Part shown: piece by piece, positions 1-5,323 of the stretch
How the letters are laid out: every line of letters begins with the position of its first letter
Numbering within the stretch: the first letter of the stretch is position 1
Notes under the pieces: model-generated
The model's input: only the letters and a program-made list of their open reading frames with translations
Databases searched by the model: none
What the model was told of the DNA's origin: nothing
NCBI GenBank assembly: GCA_964467615.1
Contig: CAYXRK010000145.1
Location: 1-12,741, forward strand
Direction of reading: 5' to 3'
Length of the DNA stretch: 12,741 bases
Origin: CAYXRK01 sp964467615
Lineage (GTDB): Bacteria; Hydrogenedentota; Hydrogenedentia; Hydrogenedentales; GCA-2746185
Translations under genes and position numbers: made by a program

Positions 1-7
1 TTCCAAA

Positions 8-36
8 CGCATGTGGGGCAGCCGCCCTCGGCTGCC
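8..36. repeat. Palindromic dispersed repeat, copy beside nusB 3' end
   Basis: The core is a perfect 8-bp hairpin: arm GGCAGCCG (17-24), loop CCCT, arm CGGCTGCC (29-36), preceded by CGCATGTGG. The same 29 nt recur exactly at 10722-10750, where the unit is tandemly repeated. The copy starts 3 nt after the nusB stop codon (40-42, minus strand), so its hairpin would form at the end of the rib-nusB transcript and could protect or end it. It has no T-tract, so it is not a textbook intrinsic terminator. I infer a REP-like dispersed element. Confidence 0.75.
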
Positions 37-39
37 AGC

Positions 40-462
40 CTACCCCCCCGCTCCCTTATGTATCCGGTCGAGTACCCCGTTCACAAACCGCGGCGCATCC
101 TCCGCGCCGATCTCCTTCGCCAATTCGACCGCCTCGTTAATCGCCACCTTCGGTGGCACGTCTCCCGAGTGGCGCAATTCGTAGACCCCGATCCGCAGAA
201 TGTTCCGTTCCGCGCGGCCGACGCGGGACGGCACCCAGTTCTCGAGCGACTCGTCGATTGCCGAGTCGAGTTCGGCGCGCGTTCGCAATATGCCGCGCAG
301 GAGCATCTCCGCATACTCGCGCGCCGCGGGTTTTGCCGGGTTCATTTCCCAGAATGCGGCCAACGCGGCTTCCGCGTTGTAGCCGTTGAACTCGAGGCTG
401 TATAGAAACTGCGCCGCGCGTAGTCGTCCTCGCCGCCGGTTCTCAGCGTTGAACGGTGTCAC
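40..462 (-). CDS. nusB: NusB transcription antitermination factor
   Basis: NusB is a small all-helical RNA-binding protein. With NusE (ribosomal protein S10) it binds boxA RNA and helps antitermination of rRNA operons. The 140-aa product has the usual NusB length and hallmarks: an N-terminal RRRGRLRAAQFLYSLE helix (residues 9-24) and the C-terminal blocks RAERNILRIGVYEL (83-96), KVAINEAVELAKEIG (105-119) and RFVNGVLDRI (125-134). I chose the GTG start at 462-460 because it overlaps the ribH stop as GTGA, the normal coupled junction, and gives the family N-terminus. The same frame stays open further upstream but reads as low-complexity sequence inside ribH. It is the last gene of the riboflavin operon; ribH-nusB adjacency is common in bacteria. 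A palindromic repeat follows the stop. Confidence 0.93.
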   Translation of the reverse strand: MTPFNAENRRRGRLRAAQFLYSLEFNGYNAEAALAAFWEMNPAKPAAREYAEMLLRGILRTRAELDSAIDESLENWVPSRVGRAERNILRIGVYELRHSGDVPPKVAINEAVELAKEIGAEDAPRFVNGVLDRIHKGAGG

Positions 463-926
463 ATCTGTTCCAACAGGCTGACCATCTCGATCGCCGCCAG
501 CGCCGCGTCGACGCCTTTGTTCCCTGCTTTGGTCCCGGCGCGTTCGATGGCCTGCTCGATCGTATCGGTAGTGAGCACGCCGAATATTACCGGACGATCC
601 GCCGCCATTGCTGCTTGGCCGACGCCCTTGGCGGCCTCCGAGCACACGTAGTCGAAATGCGGTGTCGCGCCGCGGATGACGCAGCCGAGCGCGATAACGG
701 CGTCATGATTTCCTGAAATCGCTAAGCGCTTTGCAACGAGCGGAATCTCGAACGCGCCGGGTGTCCACGCCACGGTAATGTTTTCGTCCTTCACACCGTG
801 CCGATTCAGCGTGTCGAGACACCCCGCAAGCAGCTTCTCGGTGATGAAGTTGTTGAATCGGCTGACGACAATCGCAAACGATTTCTTCGCGGCCGCGTCG
901 AACCGTCCCTCGATGATGGTTGGCAT
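459..926 (-). CDS. ribH: 6,7-dimethyl-8-ribityllumazine synthase
   Basis: RibH condenses 5-amino-6-ribitylamino-uracil with 3,4-dihydroxy-2-butanone 4-phosphate to give the lumazine precursor of riboflavin; the family forms pentamers or 60-mer capsids in the cytoplasm. The 155-aa product has family length and motifs: SRFNNFIT (22-29), WTPGAFEIP (54-62) for substrate binding, and IRGATPHFDYV (84-94) with the conserved catalytic His at 90. GVLTTDTIEQAIERAGTKAG (116-135) contributes the phosphate-binding region. The ATG is 2 nt after the ribBA stop, with GGAGAG at the end of ribBA 8 nt before it, so translation is probably coupled. Its own stop overlaps the nusB GTG. Confidence 0.97.
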   Translation of the reverse strand: MPTIIEGRFDAAAKKSFAIVVSRFNNFITEKLLAGCLDTLNRHGVKDENITVAWTPGAFEIPLVAKRLAISGNHDAVIALGCVIRGATPHFDYVCSEAAKGVGQAAMAADRPVIFGVLTTDTIEQAIERAGTKAGNKGVDAALAAIEMVSLLEQM

Positions 927-928
927 TC

Positions 929-2194
929 CTACGCCTCTCCTTCGGCTGCGTCGCGCTGGGCGGCCAGCAGCATTTCTTCGTTGCTTTGGTGATCTCCGAA
1001 TTCAGCCAACAAGTGCCCGAATTTTTCGCGCTTGGTTTGCATATATCGGCGATTGTAATCGTTCGCCGGAATTTCGATCGGCACGCGCCCGGTTATCTCC
1101 AACCCGTACCCTTGCAAACCTCGCCGTTTCACGGGGTTGTTGGTGATGAGGCGCATCGTCGACACGCCGAGATCGCGGAGGATCTGCGCGCCGATCCCGT
1201 ATTCGCGCGGATCCGGATCGAAGCCGAGATGGATATTCGCTTCGGCCGTGTCCATTCCCTGGTCTTGCAGAGTATACGCCTTGATTTTGTTCACGAGTCC
1301 GATCCCACGGCCCTCTTGCCGCATGTACACAAGTACGCCCGATCCTTCATTCGCGATGATGCGCATCGCCTCGTGCAGCTGACTCCCGCAGTCGCAGCGC
1401 ATCGAATGAAACACGTCCCCCGTCAGGCATTCGCTGTGTACGCGCACCACTACGTCCTTTTTCCCGGCGACCTCGCCCATCGTCAGCGCGATGTGCGTAT
1501 TGGTGTCGATCTCCGTTTCGTACGCGACCAAATGAAACGTTCCCAAATCGGTGGGCAGTTCGGTTTCGGCGGCGCGGCTGATCACCGACTCGTTGATCCG
1601 CCGGTATTTGATGACGCTTTCAACCGTGCAAATACGCACGCCGTGTTGCCGCGAAAATGTTTCGAGTTCCGGCATCCGCGCCATCGTGCCGTCATCGTTC
1701 ATTACCTCGCAGATCACGGCCGCCGGCGTCATGCCCGCCATTCGGCACAAATCGACCGAGCCCTCAGTCTGGCCGGCGCGCACGAGAACGCCGCCCTCCC
1801 GCGCCCGCAGGGGAAACACGTGGCCGGGCCGGGCCAGGTCTTCCGCGCCGCACTTCGGATCCACCGCAACCTGGATGGTCCGTGCCCGGTCGTGCGCGCT
1901 GATGCCCGTCGTGACGCCCGTTTTCGCTTCGATGGAAACGTGAAACGCCGTGCTGAATTTGGACGTGTTGTCCAGCGTCATCGGCGGAAGTCTGAGCTCC
2001 TCAATCCGTTCAGGCGTCAAGGCCAGGCAAACGAGGCCGCGGCCGTATTTGGCCATGAAGTTGATCGCCTCGGGGGTCACCTTCTCGGCCGCGACGACAA
2101 GGTCCCCCTCATTCTCGCGGTCCTCATCATCCACGAGAATAATCATCTTCCCCTGCCGCAAATCTTCAAGCACCGCAGGTATCGACACCGGCAT
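929..2194 (-). CDS. ribBA: Bifunctional RibBA: DHBP synthase / GTP cyclohydrolase II
   Basis: The RibB domain makes 3,4-dihydroxy-2-butanone 4-phosphate from ribulose 5-phosphate; the RibA domain opens GTP to the pyrimidine precursor. Both committed steps of riboflavin synthesis thus lie in this 421-aa protein. RibB covers about residues 1-205, with DDEDRENEGDL (22-32) and RPGHVFPL (122-129). RibA covers about 206-400, with the zinc cysteines 256, 267 and 269 and the RQEGRGIGL loop (292-300). In RibB the block usually written GHTE reads GQTE (141-144), replacing a metal-ligand His with Gln. The start at 2194 follows AGGAGA (2206-2201) by 6 nt and gives the normal N-terminus. The longer frame from 2236 runs into a repeat and is rejected. 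Unlike its neighbours, the gene is separated from the preceding ribE, by 125 nt of repeat. Confidence 0.95.
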   Translation of the reverse strand: MPVSIPAVLEDLRQGKMIILVDDEDRENEGDLVVAAEKVTPEAINFMAKYGRGLVCLALTPERIEELRLPPMTLDNTSKFSTAFHVSIEAKTGVTTGISAHDRARTIQVAVDPKCGAEDLARPGHVFPLRAREGGVLVRAGQTEGSVDLCRMAGMTPAAVICEVMNDDGTMARMPELETFSRQHGVRICTVESVIKYRRINESVISRAAETELPTDLGTFHLVAYETEIDTNTHIALTMGEVAGKKDVVVRVHSECLTGDVFHSMRCDCGSQLHEAMRIIANEGSGVLVYMRQEGRGIGLVNKIKAYTLQDQGMDTAEANIHLGFDPDPREYGIGAQILRDLGVSTMRLITNNPVKRRGLQGYGLEITGRVPIEIPANDYNRRYMQTKREKFGHLLAEFGDHQSNEEMLLAAQRDAAEGEA

Positions 2195-2200
2195 TTCCCA

Positions 2201-2206
2201 TCTCCT
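2201..2206 (-). promoter_or_regulatory. Ribosome binding site of ribBA
   Basis: AGGAGA lies 6 nt before the ATG at 2194 on the minus strand. It decides the start against the in-frame upstream ATG at 2236, which lies within the inverted repeat. The strong site makes sense because the repeat breaks the translational coupling used at the operon's other junctions. Confidence 0.8.
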
Positions 2207-2213
2207 ATTGCCA

Positions 2214-2311
2214 CCACAGAGGCACAGAGAACACAAAGACCTAAAACTAGTTCTTGCTATATATATCTAAAATTCTATTAGCAGTCCTTTGTGCTCTCTG
2301 TGTCTTTGTGG
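2214..2311. repeat. MITE-like imperfect inverted repeat inside the rib operon
   Basis: Two 25-nt arms face each other: 2214-2238, beginning CCACAGAGGCACAGAG, and 2287-2311, ending TGTGTCTTTGTGG. They match at 22 of 25 positions; two of the three mismatches are G-U pairs in a plus-strand transcript and one is G-U in the operon mRNA. The 48-nt centre is strongly AT-rich, with an alternating TA stretch, unlike the GC-rich genes on both sides. The element fills nearly the whole ribE-ribBA gap, ending 8 nt from the ribE stop. It has no coding capacity for a transposase. I recall similar CACAGAG-rich inverted repeats scattered in environmental bacterial genomes, unchecked here. I infer a non-autonomous mobile or REP-type element. 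Confidence 0.75.
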
Positions 2312-2319
2312 TTATTTTT

Positions 2320-2949
2320 CTAATTCGCAAAACCATGTCGGACAAGAAATTCGCGATCGAGCGTTCCTTGTCCGAGGCCCCGCAAGTAATGATAGATGTG
2401 CTTCCCAATCGTGTCCGCTTCCATGTTCACCGCGTCCCCCGCCCGCCGCGTTTGCAGCGTCGTCTTCCTCAACGTTTCCGGAATCACCGCCACCGCGAAG
2501 CGTTCTCCCTCGGGCTCGACCACGGTCAAGCTAATGCCATCGATGGTCACCGATCCCTTTGGTACGAGATACTTCGCCACGTCCGGCGGCGCAAGAAATT
2601 CCCACAGCGCAAACGCCCCCTGGTCCCGCACTCGCGCCACCTTGCCGACCCCATCCACGTGACCCTGCACCATGTGCCCGCCGAAGCGGTCGCCCATAGC
2701 CATCGCGCGTTCGAGATTCACCGCAAGCCCTGGCCGCAACCGGCCGAGCGTCGTGCGTTCGAGCGTCTCGGGCGATGCCTGCACGATAAACGTGTCCGCC
2801 GTAAACTCGACCACTGTCATGCACGCCCCGTCGAGCGCGATGCTGTCGCCAATCTGCATGCCTTCCATTACGCGCTCAGCCATGATCGCGATGTCCGCGC
2901 CCGAACGCCTCGTGACCGCGCCCACTTCTTCGATGATTCCGGTAAACAT
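2320..2949 (-). CDS. ribE: Riboflavin synthase, alpha subunit
   Basis: This enzyme dismutates two molecules of 6,7-dimethyl-8-ribityllumazine to riboflavin and the pyrimidine that RibH reuses. The 209-aa product has the family length and the diagnostic N-terminus MFTGIIEEVG. It shows the expected internal duplication of lumazine-binding beta-barrel domains, about residues 1-96 and 97-190. Paired blocks are GDSIALDGACMTVV (34-47) with GSVTIDGISLTVV (132-144), and SPETLERTTL (59-68) with IPETLRKTTL (156-165). GGHMVQGHVDGVG (90-102) joins the halves. The start at 2949 follows the ribD stop by 1 nt and gives the invariant MFTG; nine extra codons upstream are rejected. The symbol follows Bacillus usage; the E. 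coli equivalent is called ribC or ribE. Confidence 0.96.
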   Translation of the reverse strand: MFTGIIEEVGAVTRRSGADIAIMAERVMEGMQIGDSIALDGACMTVVEFTADTFIVQASPETLERTTLGRLRPGLAVNLERAMAMGDRFGGHMVQGHVDGVGKVARVRDQGAFALWEFLAPPDVAKYLVPKGSVTIDGISLTVVEPEGERFAVAVIPETLRKTTLQTRRAGDAVNMEADTIGKHIYHYLRGLGQGTLDREFLVRHGFAN

Positions 2950-2950
2950 G

Positions 2951-4030
2951 TCACGTCTTCCGAACGTATGCTTCAATCAACAGGTCTTCGCCAATCGGCG
3001 TCGAGGTCATCCGCTCGAGCAGTATCGACGCGGCCATAGTCTCGGCCCCGAGGCCATCGACCGGCGTTATCGCTTCTTTACCCCCGACGATCTTGGGGGC
3101 AACGAAGAACATCACCTTGTCCACGACCCCAGCCTCGAACGCGGACGCCAATGTCGCGCCGCCGCCTTCGATGAGCAGCGACGTGATTTCCCGTTCGCCA
3201 AGCGCCCGCATTACCGCCTGCATATCCAGCGCGTTCTCCTTTGCCGGAACATGGATAACCGCGTCTGCGTAATCAAAACCGTGGCCTTCGGGCAGTACGA
3301 CCCAAGTCGGCGCCGGGCTGTCCTGTGTGAACACTTTTCTATCCGCATCGAGGTAGTCGCCCGCGTCAAGAATTACGCGGACCGGATCCCTGCCCTTGCC
3401 GCCTGGAAGGCGCGTCGTGAGGCCCGGATTGTCCAACATGATCGTCCGGCTGCCGACCATGATCGCGTCGATTTGATTGCGCAACTGGTGGACGCGCTCG
3501 CGCGACGCCTCGCCGCTTACCCATTTCGAATCACCCGTGCGCGTGGCGATTTTGCCATCAAGCGACATCGCGCACTTGGCGATCACGAACGGTGTCTTCG
3601 TCGTGATGTATTTGATCCAAGCCTCGTTCAGCGCCTCCGCTTCGTCCGACATCAGGCCGACCTCGACCGCGATGCCCGCAGTGCGCAAGGCCTCGACGCC
3701 GCGTCCGGAGACGAGCGGGTTCGGGTCTTCCATCGCGACGACGACCCGCTCCGGCCGTTTCTCGATGAGGAGTCCAACGCAAGGGGGCGTCTTGCCGTGG
3801 TGCGCGCACGGTTCGAGCGTGATGTACACCGTCGCGCCCTCTGCCTGGGTCACCGTCGCAAGCGCCGCCGCCTCCGCATGCGCTGCGCCCGCGCACGCGT
3901 GGAAACCTTCCGCCAGCACCAGCCCATTCCGTGCGACGACGCAGCCCACCATCGGGTTTGGACTCGTCCTGCCCCGGCCCTTCGCAGCCAACTCGAGCGC
4001 GCGGGCCATATAGTGCTTGTCGCCAGACAT
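2951..4030 (-). CDS. ribD: RibD, bifunctional pyrimidine deaminase / reductase
   Basis: RibD deaminates the pyrimidine made by GTP cyclohydrolase II, then reduces its ribose side chain with NADPH, giving 5-amino-6-ribitylamino-uracil phosphate. The 359-aa product has both domains. The cytidine-deaminase-like N-terminus (about 1-145) has the zinc motif HAE (51-53) and PCAHHGKTPPC with Cys75 and Cys84. The reductase C-terminus (about 147-359) has FVIAKCAMSLDGKIAT (148-163) and LLIEGGGATLASAF (285-298). I start at ATG 4030 because MSGDKHYMARALELA aligns with the usual RibD N-terminus. An in-frame GTG at 4084 would have to translate through the terminator hairpin. It is the first gene of the operon, directly behind the FMN riboswitch and terminator; the nearest SD-like bases, GGGG at 4043-4040, lie in the terminator's 3' arm. 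Confidence 0.95.
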   Translation of the reverse strand: MSGDKHYMARALELAAKGRGRTSPNPMVGCVVARNGLVLAEGFHACAGAAHAEAAALATVTQAEGATVYITLEPCAHHGKTPPCVGLLIEKRPERVVVAMEDPNPLVSGRGVEALRTAGIAVEVGLMSDEAEALNEAWIKYITTKTPFVIAKCAMSLDGKIATRTGDSKWVSGEASRERVHQLRNQIDAIMVGSRTIMLDNPGLTTRLPGGKGRDPVRVILDAGDYLDADRKVFTQDSPAPTWVVLPEGHGFDYADAVIHVPAKENALDMQAVMRALGEREITSLLIEGGGATLASAFEAGVVDKVMFFVAPKIVGGKEAITPVDGLGAETMAASILLERMTSTPIGEDLLIEAYVRKT

Positions 4031-4031
4031 C

Positions 4032-4070
4032 AAAAATCGCCCCGCGGGGACACTCCTCCCTCGGGACGAT
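4032..4070 (-). terminator. Riboswitch-controlled intrinsic terminator before ribD
   Basis: Read on the minus strand, ATCGTCCC (4070-4063) pairs with GGGGCGAT (4043-4036) in an 8-bp stem with one G-U pair. GGGA (4060-4057) can add an inner stem with TCCC (4050-4047). Five T bases (4036-4032) follow, then a single G and the ribD ATG. Position after an FMN aptamer makes this the expression platform: with FMN bound, the hairpin should form and stop transcription. The alternative antiterminator pairing was not resolved by eye; GGGAC inside the aptamer is one possible partner of GTCCC. The extra hairpin AGCGG/CCGCT between aptamer and terminator could also take part. Confidence 0.75.
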
Positions 4071-4098
4071 TCAGCGGCGGACACACCACGCCCGCCCG

Positions 4099-4221
4099 CT
4101 AACCTTCTCTCATCCGGACTCTAACCGTCGGCCCCGGAATTTCACCGGGTCATGTCCCGCCCGAAGGCCGGACTCGCGGGCTGTGACCGCCGGTGGGGAC
4201 TTCCACCCCGCCCCGAAGGTT
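4099..4221 (-). promoter_or_regulatory. FMN riboswitch (RFN element) of the riboflavin operon
   Basis: On the minus strand, AACCTTC (4221-4215) and GAAGGTT (4105-4099) close the aptamer as a 7-bp P1. Between them are the conserved RFN blocks in order: GGGGTGGAAGTCCCCACCGG, CGGTCACAGCCCGCGAGTCC, GGTGAAATTCCGGGGCCGAC, and GGTTAGAGTCCGGATGAGAG. The order and sequence match the known six-helix aptamer that binds flavin mononucleotide. It lies about 18 nt after the predicted transcription start and before a terminator at ribD, so FMN should shut off all five genes by premature termination. Confidence 0.97.
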
Positions 4222-4245
4222 AAGCTATTAACTGTCTACATAAAC

Positions 4246-4274
4246 AGTATATACCCATCGCACATTTCCGTCAA
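4246..4274 (-). promoter_or_regulatory. Sigma70-type promoter of the riboflavin operon
   Basis: On the minus strand, TTGACG (4274-4269) and TATACT (4251-4246) are separated by exactly 17 nt. Each differs from consensus at one position. The expected transcription start near 4239 leaves a short leader before the FMN aptamer at 4221. The surrounding AT-rich sequence contrasts with the genes. Confidence 0.8.
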
Positions 4275-4289
4275 AGTGTTTCGTCTGTG

Positions 4290-4310
4290 GCATGGGCTTC
4301 CAGCCCATGC
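4290..4310. repeat. Palindromic repeat with GGCTTCCAGCC core
   Basis: GCATGGGCT (4290-4298) and AGCCCATGC (4302-4310) form a perfect 9-bp stem around the loop TCC. The core GGCTTCCAGCC is shared with the hairpin at 12687-12703, although the outer stem bases differ in a compensated way. It lies between the end of the small minus-strand gene (stop at 4364) and the rib promoter, so it may mark or help that transcript end. I infer a dispersed element; there is no T-tract. Confidence 0.65.
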
Positions 4311-4363
4311 AGCTACCCCAGATTCCTTCTCGCCTTCTTTCTGCCTAATCGTCATCGCGGAGT

Positions 4364-4624
4364 TTACTTTTCTCTCGTATAGAACTCTACTGTTCGTGCA
4401 TCTGCCCGGTTCAACACGTGCCTCTTGCATCGCGGGCACTTGTACAGAATTCCTATGTACTCCGCCGACTTTGCAATAGCCTTTGCACGAGCGCGTTCGT
4501 CCTTTGCTTGCAGTGCCCGTTTTTCCGATTGAATGAACTTACGGTAGTCCTCGTCCGCGATCACGGCGTACGACTTGTACGGACGAGGAGTCTTGAGCAC
4601 GCCCTTCGCGAATGAATACCGCAT
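4364..4624 (-). CDS. Small hypothetical protein with a single CPRC knuckle
   Basis: I do not recognise the family. The 86-aa product begins MRYSFAKGVLKTPRP and is rich in Lys, Arg and Ala in the middle (a likely charged helix, about residues 28-52). It ends with YKCPRCKRHVLNRADARTVEFYTREK, quoted here as YKCPRCKRH at 61-69 followed by VEFYTREK. The CPRC pair resembles one half of a zinc ribbon; no second Cys pair is present, so metal binding would need dimerisation or other ligands. The ATG at 4624 has only a weak purine stretch before it. It lies 62 nt downstream of the hicA stop on the same strand and could share the hicBA transcript. The reading frame is believable but unsupported by recognised homology. 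Confidence 0.5.
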   Translation of the reverse strand: MRYSFAKGVLKTPRPYKSYAVIADEDYRKFIQSEKRALQAKDERARAKAIAKSAEYIGILYKCPRCKRHVLNRADARTVEFYTREK

Positions 4625-4686
4625 TTACACTTCATAGAGTTACGTGCACGTTTTGCTGATTGCGGAAGGATGTTGGCAGTTAGAAT

Positions 4687-4911
4687 CTACTTTACAACCG
4701 AGAGAAACTCTTCAACCGTAACGGCAGCATCACGAATCAATGCCCGTAAGGTGCCGACGGACAGTTCGCGATGTTGCGGAATCGAGAGGTTTGTACGCAC
4801 ACCTGGCTTGGTCATCATCAAATGGCTGCCGACTTGACCGACCTCGACCCACCCCAACTTCGCGAAGGCCTTCGCGGCCTCGCGTCCCGAGATGTTCGCC
4901 AGTCTCGCGAT
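4687..4911 (-). CDS. hicA: HicA-type mRNA interferase toxin, no canonical start codon
   Basis: HicA toxins cleave mRNA with a double-stranded-RNA-binding-like fold and a catalytic His; HicB neutralises them. The 74-residue frame (counted from ATC) shows the family closely: ISGREAAKAFAKLGW (7-21), GSH with catalytic His30, a lysine-rich strand, LSIPQHREL (42-50), VGTLRALIRDA (52-62) and VEEFL (66-70). It follows hicB in a shifted frame. No ATG, GTG or TTG lies between the in-frame TAG at 4926-4924 and the conserved region. ATC at 4911-4909 stands where family members have ATG; CTG at 4902-4900 is the other candidate. No Shine-Dalgarno sequence is visible. It may be weakly translated by coupling to hicB, made by frameshift from hicB, or silenced by an ATG-to-ATC change. 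Confidence 0.75.
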   Translation of the reverse strand: MARLANISGREAAKAFAKLGWVEVGQVGSHLMMTKPGVRTNLSIPQHRELSVGTLRALIRDAAVTVEEFLSVVK

Positions 4912-4915
4912 GCGG

Positions 4916-5131
4916 TCAAATGGCTACAACGATCAACTGCTGGCGGGGGGTTTCCTGAAGAACCGAGAAGGCTTTCTGATCTTCGGCCCAAAGCCAACCC
5001 TGGATAGCTTCTTTTATATTTTCAAGGGCTTCTTGCTCCGTTTTGCCTTGAGAAACGCACCCAGGCAACGACGGACACTGGACAACGATCCAACCGTCCT
5101 CGGCTTCTTCAAGCGTTACGTGAAATGTCAT
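4916..5131 (-). CDS. hicB: HicB-type antitoxin, short form
   Basis: HicB antitoxins bind HicA and block its RNase activity through a partially degraded RNase H-like fold. The 71-aa product has the signature: a first strand MTFHVTLEEAEDGWIVV (1-17), CPSLPGCVSQG (19-29), then TEQEALENIKEAIQGWL (31-47). It ends soon after, without the C-terminal helix-turn-helix or ribbon-helix-helix domain that longer HicB proteins use for DNA binding, so self-repression by HicB alone is doubtful. The order antitoxin then toxin is one of the two known arrangements. The stop, ATT TGA C, lies 4 nt before the ATC presumed to start hicA. A promoter lies just upstream. Confidence 0.9.
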   Translation of the reverse strand: MTFHVTLEEAEDGWIVVQCPSLPGCVSQGKTEQEALENIKEAIQGWLWAEDQKAFSVLQETPRQQLIVVAI

Positions 5132-5164
5132 AGATTTGTATGCTCGTCTATTGTCGAGACAAGC

Positions 5165-5193
5165 ATCATAGTCGTCGCTCAGCGTGCGCTCAA
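5165..5193 (-). promoter_or_regulatory. Predicted promoter of hicBA
   Basis: On the minus strand, TTGAGC (5193-5188) and TATGAT (5170-5165) are separated by 17 nt; they match consensus at four and five of six positions. The expected start near 5157 leaves about 25 nt before the hicB ATG. A short dyad, TTGTC-GA-GACAA (5151-5162), overlaps the predicted start and could be an operator, but the short HicB has no visible DNA-binding domain. I saw no convincing promoter for the divergent plus-strand gene within 5194-5323. Confidence 0.5.
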
Positions 5194-5323
5194 CTTGACG
5201 TAGTTCTCAAATTAAGACGAACCCATCCGATCGTACAAAGTTTTTTCGGCTATGTTTCGGTAGTATTCTTCGCGGTGCATTCATTTTGGTTGCGCTTGAA
5301 ATCGATCAGGGGAGGGCAACGGG

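Noticed and set aside
4031..4084. Alternative GTG start for ribD at 4084
   Set aside because: The extra 18 residues would be encoded by the terminator hairpin, have no family match, and have no ribosome binding site at a usual distance.
920..4102. Long plus-strand frames at 920-2281 and 2672-4102
   Set aside because: They are antisense to ribBA, ribE and ribD, which carry complete catalytic motifs. The plus-strand products show no family features.
4236..4439. A 67-codon minus-strand frame
   Set aside because: It runs through the palindromic repeat and the rib promoter and overlaps the end of the CPRC protein gene; no ribosome binding site or motif.
4740..5007. Plus-strand frames opposite hicA and hicB
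   Set aside because: The minus-strand frames match HicA and HicB motif by motif; the plus-strand products match nothing.
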